NCBI GenBank assembly: GCA_903935205.1
Contig: CAIZQU010000077.1
Span: forward strand, 1 to 49,898
Origin: an uncultured cyanobacterium
GTDB lineage: Bacteria > Cyanobacteriota > Cyanobacteriia > PCC-6307 > Cyanobiaceae
DNA: 49,898 nucleotides
Reading direction: 5' to 3'
Shown here: positions 36,645-44,708 of the stretch, piece after piece
Layout of the letters: each line of letters opens with the position of its first letter
How positions within the stretch are numbered: the first letter of the stretch is position 1
Program-made: the position numbers and the translations under genes
The notes under the pieces: model-generated
Database searches by the model: none
Seen by the model: only the letters and a program-made list of their open reading frames with translations
Told to the model about the DNA's origin: nothing

Positions 36645-38051
36645 ATGGCCTCGGGATTCCTGATCGAAGGCCTGCTGATCCTGCTGCTGATCCTGGCCAA
36701 CGGCCTCTTCTCCGGTGCCGAGATCGCCGTGGTCTCCGCCCGGAAGGTGCGCCTTGAGCAGCGGGCCGAACGGGGTGATCGCCGGGCCAGGGCGGCCCTG
36801 AAGCTGGCCAATGCGCCCAACGACTTCCTTTCCACCGTTCAGATCGGCATCACCCTGATCGGCATCCTCAGCGGTGCGGTGGGTGGTGCCACCGTGGCTC
36901 GCCGGCTTGAGCCCCTGCTGGCTGGGCTGCCTGGCATCGGTGGCTCCGCCAGGGGCCTGAGCATGGCCCTGGTGGTTGGTGTGATCACCTATCTCTCGCT
37001 GCTGATCGGCGAGCTGCTGCCCAAGCGTGTGGCCCTCGGCAATCCCGAAGCCATCGCCTGCATGGTGGCGGGGCCGATGCGCAGCCTGGCTCGCCTCTGC
37101 TCGCCGCTCGTGCACCTGCTGGGCGGCTCCACCGAGGCCCTGTTGCGCCTGTTGGGTGTGGCCCCCTCCGGCGAACCGGACCTCACCGAGGACGAGATCA
37201 AGGCCCTGATCCGCCAGGGGGCGGAGGCGGGCGTGTTTGAACAGGCGGAACACAGCATGGTGCAGCGGGTGTTTCGGCTCGGGGATCGGCCGATCCGTGC
37301 CTTCATGACGCCGCGCACCGAAATCACCTGGCTGGATGCGGAGGCCAGCCCCAGCGAACAGCTGGAGATCGTGATCGCCTCCAGCCACTCCCGCCTGCCG
37401 GTGGGGGCCGGGAGCCTCGATGCCTGCCAGGGGGTGTTGCGCACCAGTCAGTTTCTGGTCGCCCAGCGGCTGGCTGGGAGCCTGGCAGACACCGGTGGGG
37501 AGGCGGCCGCATCCAGCGCTGGCGGATCTGGCTCTGCCGGTATGGCGATTCCCCTGCTCCCGCTGCTGCAACCTCCGCTCTATGTGTCGGAGTCGATGCG
37601 AGCCCTGGCGGTGATCGAGCGCTTCCGCGAATCGGGCAGCCACATCGCCCTGGTCACCGATGAGTTTGGCGGTATCGCCGGCCTGGTCACCGTGACCGAT
37701 CTGATGGAGGCGATCGTGGGCGATCTGCCCTCCGCTGAGGACGATGACGTTCCCTCGGTGGTGGAGCGTGAGGATGGCACCTGGCTGATCGATGGAATGC
37801 TGGAGATCGATTCCTTCCGAGAGCTGGTGGGCCGCCGGGCTCCCGGCGACGACGACAGCGACGACTTCCACACCGTCGGCGGCTTTGCCATGCACCGCCT
37901 GGGCCACATCCCCCGCGCCGGTGAACACTTCGAGGCCGATGGACTGCGTTTTGAAATCGTCGACATGGATGGCAACCGGGTGGACAAGCTTCTGGTCAGC
38001 CGCTTGCAGGTGGAGATCGATGGCGATGGCCTGCCGCCGGATCCGCGTTGA
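36645..38051 (+). CDS. CNNM/CorC-type membrane protein (DUF21, CBS pair, CorC_HlyC)
   Basis: 468-aa protein, often misnamed hemolysin. An N-terminal DUF21 region has about four hydrophobic segments (LLILLLILANGLFSGAEIAV, ITLIGILSGAVGGAT, MALVVGVITYLSLLIGELLPKR). Paired CBS domains follow (AFMTPRTEITWLDAEASPSE; VIERFRESGSHIALVTDEFG). A short acidic domain ends it (TVGGFAMHRLGHIPRAGEHFEADGLRFEIVDMDGNRVDKLLV). Between the CBS segments lies an extra Ala/Gly-rich stretch of about 40 residues. The family transports or senses divalent cations such as Mg2+. Two hairpins follow the stop. Confidence 0.85.
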   Translation: MASGFLIEGLLILLLILANGLFSGAEIAVVSARKVRLEQRAERGDRRARAALKLANAPNDFLSTVQIGITLIGILSGAVGGATVARRLEPLLAGLPGIGGSARGLSMALVVGVITYLSLLIGELLPKRVALGNPEAIACMVAGPMRSLARLCSPLVHLLGGSTEALLRLLGVAPSGEPDLTEDEIKALIRQGAEAGVFEQAEHSMVQRVFRLGDRPIRAFMTPRTEITWLDAEASPSEQLEIVIASSHSRLPVGAGSLDACQGVLRTSQFLVAQRLAGSLADTGGEAAASSAGGSGSAGMAIPLLPLLQPPLYVSESMRALAVIERFRESGSHIALVTDEFGGIAGLVTVTDLMEAIVGDLPSAEDDDVPSVVEREDGTWLIDGMLEIDSFRELVGRRAPGDDDSDDFHTVGGFAMHRLGHIPRAGEHFEADGLRFEIVDMDGNRVDKLLVSRLQVEIDGDGLPPDPR

Positions 38052-38060
38052 GGCCCTGGC

Positions 38061-38089
38061 ATCGGCCCACGGTCGTTCCTTGGGCCGAT
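38061..38089. terminator. Hairpin after the CNNM-like gene
   Basis: ATCGGCCCA (38061-38069) is perfectly inverted at TGGGCCGAT (38081-38089) with an 11-base loop, only 9 bases after the stop codon. No T-run follows. Confidence 0.45.
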
Positions 38090-38117
38090 CAGCGTGGGTC
38101 AGAGGTCTGGAACCAGC

Positions 38118-38141
38118 CGAGGCGAGCAGGCGGTCGCCTCG
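38118..38141. terminator. Second hairpin in the convergent gap
   Basis: CGAGGCGA pairs with TCGCCTCG around GCAGGCGG. With the hairpin at 38061-38089 it makes a pair of strong structures in the 207-base convergent gap. It may serve the minus-strand PPK2 transcript. Confidence 0.4.
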
Positions 38142-38258
38142 CCAGGGCAGCGGCGATCGCCGTCCGCAAGGGACCATCTCGGCAGCTCGGCGGGCGCCGT
38201 TCCCTGATCGGGGGCAGGGGCCTTGTCCCCAGCGGGGCTGGTGGGGGCCGGGGCGGGC

Positions 38259-39266
38259 TCAGGGATAGCGGTTAGGCACGAAGAACTGCTCACCGATCGG
38301 CGGCCGCTGGATCGAGCGGGCCGCCTTGCGGGGGGGCAGCTCGATCGCCGCTGGCGTCATGTCGCCGTAGGGCACCTTGCTGAGCAGGTGGTGGATGGTG
38401 TTCAGCCGTGCCCGTCGCTTGTCATCGGCCTCCACCGTGAACCAGGGCGCTTCCGGGATGTTGGTGCGGGCGAACATGGCGTCTTTGGCCACTGAGAACG
38501 ATTCCCATCGTTCACGGGCTTCCAGGTCCATCGGGGAAAGCTTCCAGCGCCGCATCGGGTCGGCGATGCGCTCGCGAAAGCGCTGTTCCTGTTCGCTGTC
38601 ACTCACGGAGAACCAATACTTCAGCAGCAGGATGCCGCTGTCGACCAGCATCCGCTCCAACTCAGGACAGGCCCGCAGAAATTCCTCCACCTGCCGTTCA
38701 CTGCAGAACCCCATCACCCGTTCGACGCCAGCACGGTTGTACCAGCTGCGATCGAAGATCACGATCTCACCGGCGGCGGGAAAGTGCTCCACATAGCGCT
38801 GGAAGTACCACTGGGTCTTCTGCTGGTCTGAGGGGGTGCCGAGGGCCACCACCCGACAGCCCCGCGGATTGAGCGGTTCAGTGATGCGCTTGATCGTGCC
38901 CCCCTTGCCGGCAGCGTCGCGCCCCTCGAAGACCACGATCAGGCGGAAGCCCGTGCCCTTGATCCAGTACTGCATCTTCACCAGCTCCAGCTGGAGCCGC
39001 GCCAGTTCCTTCTCGTAGAGGTCGCGCTCAAGCCTTGGGCGGACCCCCGCCGCCGCCCCCGCTGCAGCGACTTGAACGGCATCGCCGACGTCGGCTTGCG
39101 CGGACCCCGGTAGAGGGGAGCGGGCATCGCCATGCCCCTGGCCCCCAGCCTGGCTGCTGATGGCTTCGCGGGCCCCCTCCTGGTCCCGCTCCTGCAGGGA
39201 TCCGCTGGTTTTCTGGTCTTCTGAGGAGCGCCGCCGCTCCTTGCCGCGATGCTTCTTCTGGCCCAA
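38259..39266 (-). CDS. ppk2: Polyphosphate kinase 2 family protein
   Basis: 335-aa PPK2-type kinase. Core motifs: Walker A VVFEGRDAAGKGGTIKRI, TPSDQQKTQWYFQRYVEHFPAAGE, Walker B IFDRSWYNRAGVERVMGFCS, and the lid MRRWKLSPMDLEARERW. PPK2 enzymes phosphorylate nucleotides with polyphosphate or the reverse. The N terminus before residue 100 is polar and charged (KKHRGKERRRSSEDQ...) and not part of the fold. No ATG is in a suitable place: the choice is a TTG at 39264-39266, 22 bases after the M23 gene stop; the next ATG (MQYWIKG) would cut the domain. Its C terminus, RPPIGEQFFVPNRYP, is family-typical. Substrate class (ADP/GDP or AMP) cannot be told. Confidence 0.85.
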   Translation of the reverse strand: MGQKKHRGKERRRSSEDQKTSGSLQERDQEGAREAISSQAGGQGHGDARSPLPGSAQADVGDAVQVAAAGAAAGVRPRLERDLYEKELARLQLELVKMQYWIKGTGFRLIVVFEGRDAAGKGGTIKRITEPLNPRGCRVVALGTPSDQQKTQWYFQRYVEHFPAAGEIVIFDRSWYNRAGVERVMGFCSERQVEEFLRACPELERMLVDSGILLLKYWFSVSDSEQEQRFRERIADPMRRWKLSPMDLEARERWESFSVAKDAMFARTNIPEAPWFTVEADDKRRARLNTIHHLLSKVPYGDMTPAAIELPPRKAARSIQRPPIGEQFFVPNRYP

Positions 39267-39288
39267 GGCAGCCCCCGTCGCGAGGTCT

Positions 39289-40956
39289 CTACCCCCCCGC
39301 TGTAGCTCCGGCGGCGCCCTGTTGCCGGGGCAGGGGGGCGGGTGGGGGAACGTTGGCGGCCGGTGGGAAGGGGCGGGGCAGGCGATCGGTGGGTAAGGGC
39401 CGCGGTGTTCCACCCCCGGCGGTGGCTCCGGTGCCTGATCCGGATCCGTCGGCACCAGCGCCGGCGGTTCCAGCCGCTGCCGTTCCCGCTGCTCTAGCTG
39501 CGCCAGCTCCCGGTACCCCTGCACCCGGAGCGGCGATCGGGCCAAGGGGGGAGCGGGGGCGTTCCAGGCTCTCGATCAGCTGGCCCAGCAACAGGGCCAC
39601 CGCATCGGGTGCAGGGCCGCCACCGGCTCCGCCCTGCAATCCCGCCAGCCCCGGCAGGCCGCCGGATTGCTGGGGCTGGCCACTGTCGAATTCACCCGGA
39701 TCGATCGCCACCCAGCCGCCCTCCTGGGGAACACGCACCTCGAAGTGCAGGTGGGGACCGGTGCTGCGGCCCGTGCTGCCCACCCGGCCGATCACTTCGC
39801 CCTGGCGCACCCGGTCGCCCTCCTTCACATACAGCTCCGAAAGGTGGCCGTACAACGTGCGCCGCAGGGGACGCCCATGTTCGATTTCCACCGCCAGTCC
39901 ATAGCCACCCGCATCGCCGCTGCTCACCACCCGCCCCGACAGCGCGGCCACCACGGGGGTGCCCTCCGGGGCGGCCAGATCCCGGCCGCTGTGCATCAGC
40001 CAGGTCCCCAGGATCGGGTGGAGCCGCCAGCCGAAGCCGCTGGTGGGTTCGGCGGCGCCGATCAGCGGGAACAGCAGGCCGCGGTTGCCGTTTCCACCGA
40101 TCCCCTGGGGCCTTGGAGTGACCCGGAAGACATCCGTGAGGCGGAAGCTGCCGCCGATTCCCGAGAGGAGAGCCGTCACCGGGACGGAGATCGGCGGCAG
40201 CGGAGCCGCATCGATGCCATAGCGCTCGCCACCACCGCCGCCACCACCACCGCCAAGGTCGATCGCGCCTCCAGCCTGGGCGCTGCCCCCACCCCGTTGC
40301 TGGAAGACCACGCCGCCATCACCGGCGATGGCGCCGCACTCCCGGGCCGAAAAGGCCCCACTGCCGCAGCCCTGGCGCAGGAGCGAAGGATTGGCGATCA
40401 GGCCGGGATGGACCCGCACCTTCACTTCCCGAGGGCTGACCACCCCATCGCGGATCAGGGCGTCGAGGGACTGGTCAAAGCGCCGGGGGGCCTGCGGTTG
40501 CCGCTCCGCCAGGCCTGGCCGGATCGGAGCTCCGGCGGAGGGGGGCTCGGCCGGGGCGACCAGGGCCGCCGGGGCCTGCTGGAAGCGAATCGCCGGCGGC
40601 GGAGTGCGGGGCGGTTCCGCAGCCGGGGGGGCTCCCTGGACGGAAGGGGGGAAAGCCGCGGCTGGGGCCGACGCCCCGGCCGGGGCGGCCGGTGCCTCCC
40701 GGACGACCGGGGCGATCTGGGGGGCTGGTTCGGTGGCGGCTGGCGCCTCAACCTCGGCGCTGGCCGGAGCCGCTGGGGCCTCCCCTGCTTCGGCGAGGAC
40801 CTGGGCGTATCGAGGCTCCGCCTGGAATGGCGCCGCCGCGGACCGATGGCCAGCGGGGGAGGCCGCCAGGGTCAAGGCCAGTAGCGGCGATGACGCCAGG
40901 GGCATCGCCAGCAGGGCGGAGAGGGCCAGGGGGGAACGGTGCGGCTGGCGGGCCAT
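39289..40956 (-). CDS. M23-family (LytM-like) metallopeptidase with signal peptide
   Basis: 555-aa exported protein. The signal peptide is MARQPHRSPLALSALLAMPL and following hydrophobic residues up to about 35. A Pro/Ala-rich stretch of about 130 residues and a further Gly-rich segment (GGGGGGG near residue 235) come before the M23 domain (about 300-430). This has FGWRLHPILGTWLMHSGRDLAAPEGTPVVAA and GPHLHFEVRVPQEGGW, which supply the zinc ligands. The C terminus (about 440-555) is Gly/Ala/Pro-rich. Likely a murein hydrolase or an EnvC-like activator. ATG at 40956 gives a clean signal; an ATG at 41016 would add 20 residues in front. The 99-base gap to birA holds CACAAT as a possible -10. Confidence 0.8.
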   Translation of the reverse strand: MARQPHRSPLALSALLAMPLASSPLLALTLAASPAGHRSAAAPFQAEPRYAQVLAEAGEAPAAPASAEVEAPAATEPAPQIAPVVREAPAAPAGASAPAAAFPPSVQGAPPAAEPPRTPPPAIRFQQAPAALVAPAEPPSAGAPIRPGLAERQPQAPRRFDQSLDALIRDGVVSPREVKVRVHPGLIANPSLLRQGCGSGAFSARECGAIAGDGGVVFQQRGGGSAQAGGAIDLGGGGGGGGGERYGIDAAPLPPISVPVTALLSGIGGSFRLTDVFRVTPRPQGIGGNGNRGLLFPLIGAAEPTSGFGWRLHPILGTWLMHSGRDLAAPEGTPVVAALSGRVVSSGDAGGYGLAVEIEHGRPLRRTLYGHLSELYVKEGDRVRQGEVIGRVGSTGRSTGPHLHFEVRVPQEGGWVAIDPGEFDSGQPQQSGGLPGLAGLQGGAGGGPAPDAVALLLGQLIESLERPRSPLGPIAAPGAGVPGAGAARAAGTAAAGTAGAGADGSGSGTGATAGGGTPRPLPTDRLPRPFPPAANVPPPAPLPRQQGAAGATAGG

Positions 40957-41055
40957 GGGGTGGGGCGAGGGGGCAGCGGAGCGATCGGAGCGCCGCATCC
41001 AGAAATCCCTGGCCATTGTGCTTCACGCGCCTCGTTGAGGCCGGCGGTTCACCGC

Positions 41056-41814
41056 TCAGAAGCGCCGCAGGATTCGCTGGCGGCCGTCGCCCTGAACCAA
41101 TCGCAACCCGCCATCCTGCTCCAGGCCCTGCGGCTGCCACCAGGCGCCGTCCAACCACTGGGGATCCGGGGGGTGCAGCAGGGCCTCGGCGTCCCGGCGT
41201 ACCGCTTCGCCATCCGCTGCCAGGGCCATGGCGCGCTCCAGGGCGCGGAGCACCAGGGCGGTGAGGGCCAGCGGTTCGCCGTGCCACAGGCCCGGTTGCC
41301 GGCGGAGATTGGCAGCGCCGAGGGGCACTGGATTGCGGCCGTTGAGCCCCAGCCCGATCCGGGCCCAGCGGATCCGCGAACCCCTCAGCCGCAGCCCAGG
41401 CAGCAGCCCGGCCAGCTTGCGGGGACCGGCGGGTGTGAGCAGCAGCAGGTCATTGGGCCACTTCAGCCGTACCGGAGCCCCCCGGGCGATCAGGGCCTGG
41501 GCCAGGGCGAGGGCGACCGCCAGCCCGGGCGCCGCCGCGTCCTGCGGTTCCGCAGGCCAGGGCAGGGCTGCGCTCAGCCACACCCCACCGGCCGGCGATT
41601 CCCAGCGGCGGCCCAGCTGGCCGTGGCCGAAGCACTGGCGCCGGGCCACCACCAGCCTGGGTTCCGTCAGACGCTCCGCCGGAGGCCGCCTCTCCAGCCA
41701 GCCCGCGAGTTCGGTTTCCGTGCTGGCGCACACGGCCAGGCTGCGCAGGCGCCAGGTCGGAGGAGCCCCCAACGCGACGAGGGCGCGGTGCTTCGCCTGG
41801 ATCGCACCGTTCAT
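41056..41814 (-). CDS. birA: Biotin--[acetyl-CoA-carboxylase] ligase
   Basis: 252-aa ligase attaching biotin to the AccB subunit. It is the short, single-function form with no DNA-binding domain. Motifs: the biotinyl-AMP loop region QCFGHGQLGRRWESPAGG, the strand VRLKWPNDLLLL with the substrate lysine, and GPRKLAGLLPGLR followed by ARIGLGLNGRNPV. The loop differs from the usual GRGRRG, reading GHGQLGRRW, but the final GRxW is kept. The ATG start at 41814 is the only good one. It lies 75 bases after the aminotransferase stop and 99 bases before the M23 gene. Confidence 0.87.
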   Translation of the reverse strand: MNGAIQAKHRALVALGAPPTWRLRSLAVCASTETELAGWLERRPPAERLTEPRLVVARRQCFGHGQLGRRWESPAGGVWLSAALPWPAEPQDAAAPGLAVALALAQALIARGAPVRLKWPNDLLLLTPAGPRKLAGLLPGLRLRGSRIRWARIGLGLNGRNPVPLGAANLRRQPGLWHGEPLALTALVLRALERAMALAADGEAVRRDAEALLHPPDPQWLDGAWWQPQGLEQDGGLRLVQGDGRQRILRRF

Positions 41815-41889
41815 GGCGGGGGCCCGGATCTCAAGGCTGCCGCGGCGGCGCCTGGCTGCGCAGGGGGCATCGCAGGGGGCAGGGTCCGC

Positions 41890-43131
41890 TCACAGCCCGC
41901 GCAGCCAGGCGCCCATGCGGGCGGCGCCGGCCTCCAGATCCTCGCTGGGGTGCACCAGGGCCAGGCGCTGCCAGCCCTCGCCGCCCGGTCCAAATCCGTT
42001 GCCCGGCGTGAGGCACACGCCCGTGGCGTCCAGCAGGGTGGCCGCCATGGCCTCCGAGTCCAGGCCCCGACGCCGCGCCGCCTCCGGCAGCGGCAGCCAG
42101 AGGTAGAGGGCCATGGTGGCGTCAGGCACCGTCCAGCCCTCGCGGCGCAGGGCCGCAGCCATCCGGTCCCGTCGCTCCCGATAGATCGCCCGCAGCCGTT
42201 CCGGCCAATGGGGGGCGAGGTCGAGGGCGGCGATGGCGCCGGCCTGCAGGGCCAGGGACTGGTTGAAATCCACCACCGCCTTGAGCTGGCGCAGGGCGGT
42301 GATCAGGGGTTCGCCGCCGATGGCGAAGGCGATGCGGTAGCCCCCCAGACACCAGCCTTTGGAGAAGGAGAAGAACTCGATGCCGCAGCGCCGCCAGTCC
42401 GGATGGCGCAGCAGGGCCGGCGCCTCACCTTCGAGGGCCAGGTCGATGTAAGGGTTGTCGTGGGCGAGCACCAGGTCGTGGTCGATGGCCCGGGCCATCG
42501 CCTCATCCAGCCAGGCCTGTTGCCCCGTGGTGGCGGTGGGGTTGTGGGGGAAGCCGAGCACCATCAACTTCAGCTGATCCCAGGTCTGGGCGGGGAGGGC
42601 AGCGAAATCGGGGCGCCAGCCCTGCTCCGGATCGAGATGGAGGAGCACCGTCTGAGCGGAAGCCAGCTCCAGGCCGCCGCGGTGGGAGGGGTAGTGGGGG
42701 TCCAGCAGAAGGGCGCCATCGCCGGGGTTGAGCACCGCCAGGGGCAGGTGGGCCGTGCCTTCCTGGGAACCCACCAGCAGCAGCACCTCCCGTTCGGGAT
42801 CGACCCCGACCCCGAAGCGTCGCTGGGCCCAGGCGGCGACCCGTTCGCGGAACGGCAGGGTGGCCGCATGCAGGCAGTAGGACGCACTGCGGGGCTCTTG
42901 AAGCGCCGTGGCGATCGCCGCGAGGGCCAGCGGCGGTGGTTGCAGGTCGGTGGAGCCGAGGGAGAGATCCAGAAGGGGAGGAAGCCCCGCGGCGCCGTTG
43001 TCGCTGGACCGATGGCCGAGCGGGGGTGGGCTGGCTGCGGCAGCGAGGCGAAGGGTGTAGGCCCGCTTGCGGCTGTCGTTGCGGGCAAAGACGCCGCTGC
43101 CGAGCCGCGCGACCCGTTCAGAGATGGGCAT
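41890..43131 (-). CDS. PLP-dependent class I/II aminotransferase
   Basis: 413-aa aminotransferase. Fold type I pattern: LDLSLGSTDLQPPPLALAAI, GSQEGTAHLPLAVLNPGD, DPHYPSHRGGLELA, LGFPHNPTATTG (substrate Asn), VLAHDNPYIDLA (cofactor Asp/Tyr) and the Schiff-base lysine in FFSFSKGWCLGGYRIAFAIG. The order resembles LL-diaminopimelate or succinyl-DAP-type aminotransferases and AspC-like proteins, but the amino donor cannot be decided. The start ATG at 43131 overlaps the thioredoxin end by 14 bases, so they are coupled. It is followed by birA. Confidence 0.85.
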   Translation of the reverse strand: MPISERVARLGSGVFARNDSRKRAYTLRLAAAASPPPLGHRSSDNGAAGLPPLLDLSLGSTDLQPPPLALAAIATALQEPRSASYCLHAATLPFRERVAAWAQRRFGVGVDPEREVLLLVGSQEGTAHLPLAVLNPGDGALLLDPHYPSHRGGLELASAQTVLLHLDPEQGWRPDFAALPAQTWDQLKLMVLGFPHNPTATTGQQAWLDEAMARAIDHDLVLAHDNPYIDLALEGEAPALLRHPDWRRCGIEFFSFSKGWCLGGYRIAFAIGGEPLITALRQLKAVVDFNQSLALQAGAIAALDLAPHWPERLRAIYRERRDRMAAALRREGWTVPDATMALYLWLPLPEAARRRGLDSEAMAATLLDATGVCLTPGNGFGPGGEGWQRLALVHPSEDLEAGAARMGAWLRGL

Positions 43132-43453
43132 CGAGGATGGCGCGGAGCTGGGCCTGGGTCATGACACCCTCATGGCGCCACAGCTCCTTCCCCGAGCGGA
43201 ACAGGATCAGCGTCGGCAGGCCCTGAATCCGGTAGCTGTCGCGGCTGGCTGGATTGCCATCGGCTTCAAGCTTGACCACCTTCAGCTGTTCGCCGTAGGT
43301 CTGGGCCGCCCAGCCCATGATCGGGGCCATCAGTCGGCAGGGTCCGCACCACTCGGCCCAGACATCCACCAATACGGTGCCGGAGTGCTCAAGAACCTCA
43401 TCCGCGAAGGTGATGTCGCTGACGTCGATCACGGTATTGGTGGTGGTGGACAC
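43118..43453 (-). CDS. Thioredoxin
   Basis: 111-aa dithiol redox protein. Active site WAEWCGPCRLMAP at residues 32-44 (CGPC at 36-39), cis-proline loop YRIQGLPTLILFRSGKE. It reduces target disulfides in the cytoplasm. The start is GTG at 43451-43453, giving MSTTTNT. A -10 hexamer TACAAT (minus strand of 43475-43480) stands 21 bases upstream, so the leader is very short. Its end overlaps the aminotransferase gene by 14 bases. Confidence 0.92.
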   Translation of the reverse strand: MSTTTNTVIDVSDITFADEVLEHSGTVLVDVWAEWCGPCRLMAPIMGWAAQTYGEQLKVVKLEADGNPASRDSYRIQGLPTLILFRSGKELWRHEGVMTQAQLRAILDAHL

Positions 43454-43808
43454 GGCCTGGACGCGGTTCAGTGAATTGTATGGAGCTCGCAGAAGCCACC
43501 GCCGCTTTTCAGGCGCCGCTGGGCAGGCGCCAGCTTGAGGCTGGGTCGGAACTGCCGCGGCAGTTGGGGAGGAACCAGGCGGCCGCCGGGGCGCTTCAAG
43601 CAGCGCAGGCTTCCTTCTGCCCCTGAATCGAATCCGGAACGACCAGCCTCCTGGCTCCTCGGCCTGAACCCTCGGCCTGACCCATCAGACCGATGAACGC
43701 TCGCCCAGGCCCGAGCCGCCAAGGCCAGCATCCAGGTCAGGTGATGTCAGGAGAGGTCAGCCAGCTCGGCGGTGGCCGCCGGGCTGGCTCTCGGGAGCAG
43801 GGATGGAT
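43454..43808. other. Gap of 355 bases; possible short ORF
   Basis: Between thioredoxin and vipp1 no recognised gene is seen. One small plus-strand frame (ATG at 43480, stop 43624-43626, 48 residues, Ala/Gln/Leu-rich) could encode an amphipathic helix, but nothing else supports it. The rest is GC-rich without clear hairpins or an RNA gene. Confidence 0.4.
43475..43483 (-). promoter_or_regulatory. Candidate -10 element (CCATACAAT) of the thioredoxin gene
   Basis: On the minus strand the hexamer TACAAT occupies 43480-43475, 21 bases before the GTG start. The whole nonamer CCATACAAT is shared with 6882-6890 on the plus strand. Confidence 0.4.
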
Positions 43809-44582
43809 TCAGAGCTTGTCGATCGAGCGGCGCAGGTCTTCGAGCTCGGCATCCACCTCGGCCACCTTGACCGGCTCGAGCTGGGGTAGGGGCCCATCGG
43901 CTGCGGGCAGGGCCACGGGGGTGGCGCCGCCCGAGAGGCGCTTGCGCAGCGATTCGAGCTCCTCGTCCACGCTGTCGCCCTCCAGGCTGGCGAACTGGGC
44001 TTCGAGGTCGGCTCCGGCCAGCTCGGCGGCCGCCTGGCTGCGGGCCTCCATCGACAGCACCTTCTCTTCCATCTGCTCGAAGGCCGCCATCGAGCTGGTG
44101 GTCGACAGATTGCCGACCGCGCTCTGCAGTTGCTCCTGGGCCTGGGCCGCCTGGGCGCGGGCCTTGAGCATGTACTTCTTGGTCTTGGCCTCAGCGATCT
44201 TGCCTTCCAGGGCGGTGAGGCTGCGCTTGAGGGTGTCGACCTGGGACACCTGGGCGTTGATCTGGTTGTTGAGGGCGGTGGCGGTGTCCTGGTAGGTCTT
44301 GCGGCGGGACAGCGATTCGCGCGCCAGTTCCTCCTCCCCTTTCTTGAGAGCCAATTCAGCCCGTTGATACCAGGTATTGGCCTGACTCTCGGCCTGTTCA
44401 GCCTGATTCTGGAGCCGCTTCTGGCTGGCGATCGCCGTGGCCACGGCCTGACGAAGCTTGATCAGATCCGCCTGCATGTCGGCGACGGATTGATCGAGGA
44501 TCTTGGCCGGATCCTCCGCCTTGCCCACCAGATCGTTGAGGTTGGCGCGCAGCAGACGGCTGAGCCGATCGAAGAAGCCCAT
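43809..44582 (-). CDS. vipp1: PspA/IM30 family protein (Vipp1)
   Basis: 257-aa coiled-coil protein that binds and remodels membranes; cyanobacterial Vipp1 supports thylakoid biogenesis. The N-terminal amphipathic helix is MGFFDRLSRLLRANLNDLVG, followed by KAEDPAKILDQSVADMQADL and long coiled-coil helices (about 25-180). The last 40 residues form a variable C-terminal tail (PQLEPVKVAEVDAELEDLRRSIDKL). The ATG at 44582 gives the family start; the frame continues to 45179 without a matching sequence. It is divergent from the DUF721 gene, with 126 bases between them including TACCCT on the minus strand as a possible -10. Confidence 0.93.
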   Translation of the reverse strand: MGFFDRLSRLLRANLNDLVGKAEDPAKILDQSVADMQADLIKLRQAVATAIASQKRLQNQAEQAESQANTWYQRAELALKKGEEELARESLSRRKTYQDTATALNNQINAQVSQVDTLKRSLTALEGKIAEAKTKKYMLKARAQAAQAQEQLQSAVGNLSTTSSMAAFEQMEEKVLSMEARSQAAAELAGADLEAQFASLEGDSVDEELESLRKRLSGGATPVALPAADGPLPQLEPVKVAEVDAELEDLRRSIDKL

Positions 44583-44708
44583 GAACGGAACGGGGCGGTG
44601 GCCCGAGGGTAGCCCCCATCGTTGCCAGAGGCTGGCCGTGGCGCCAACGACGGATTGCCGCACCGGTGACGCGGCTCCTAACGTCAGATCATCGAGGCTG
44701 ATGGCCCC

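Noticed and set aside
36552-38177. A 541-codon minus-strand open frame across the CNNM-like gene
   Set aside because: The plus-strand protein has clear DUF21, CBS and CorC_HlyC segments; the antisense frame has no recognisable part.
40226-40262. CACCGC-type microsatellite in the M23 gene as a regulatory repeat
   Set aside because: It encodes a plain glycine run in a low-complexity linker and needs no special explanation.
40939-43164. A 741-codon plus-strand open frame across birA and the aminotransferase
   Set aside because: It is antisense to two genes with clear catalytic motifs and has Gln/Gly/Arg-rich composition typical of shadow frames.
43620-43660. tRNA-like T-loop (AATCGAATCC) in the thioredoxin-vipp1 gap
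   Set aside because: No matching acceptor, D or anticodon arms could be built around it.
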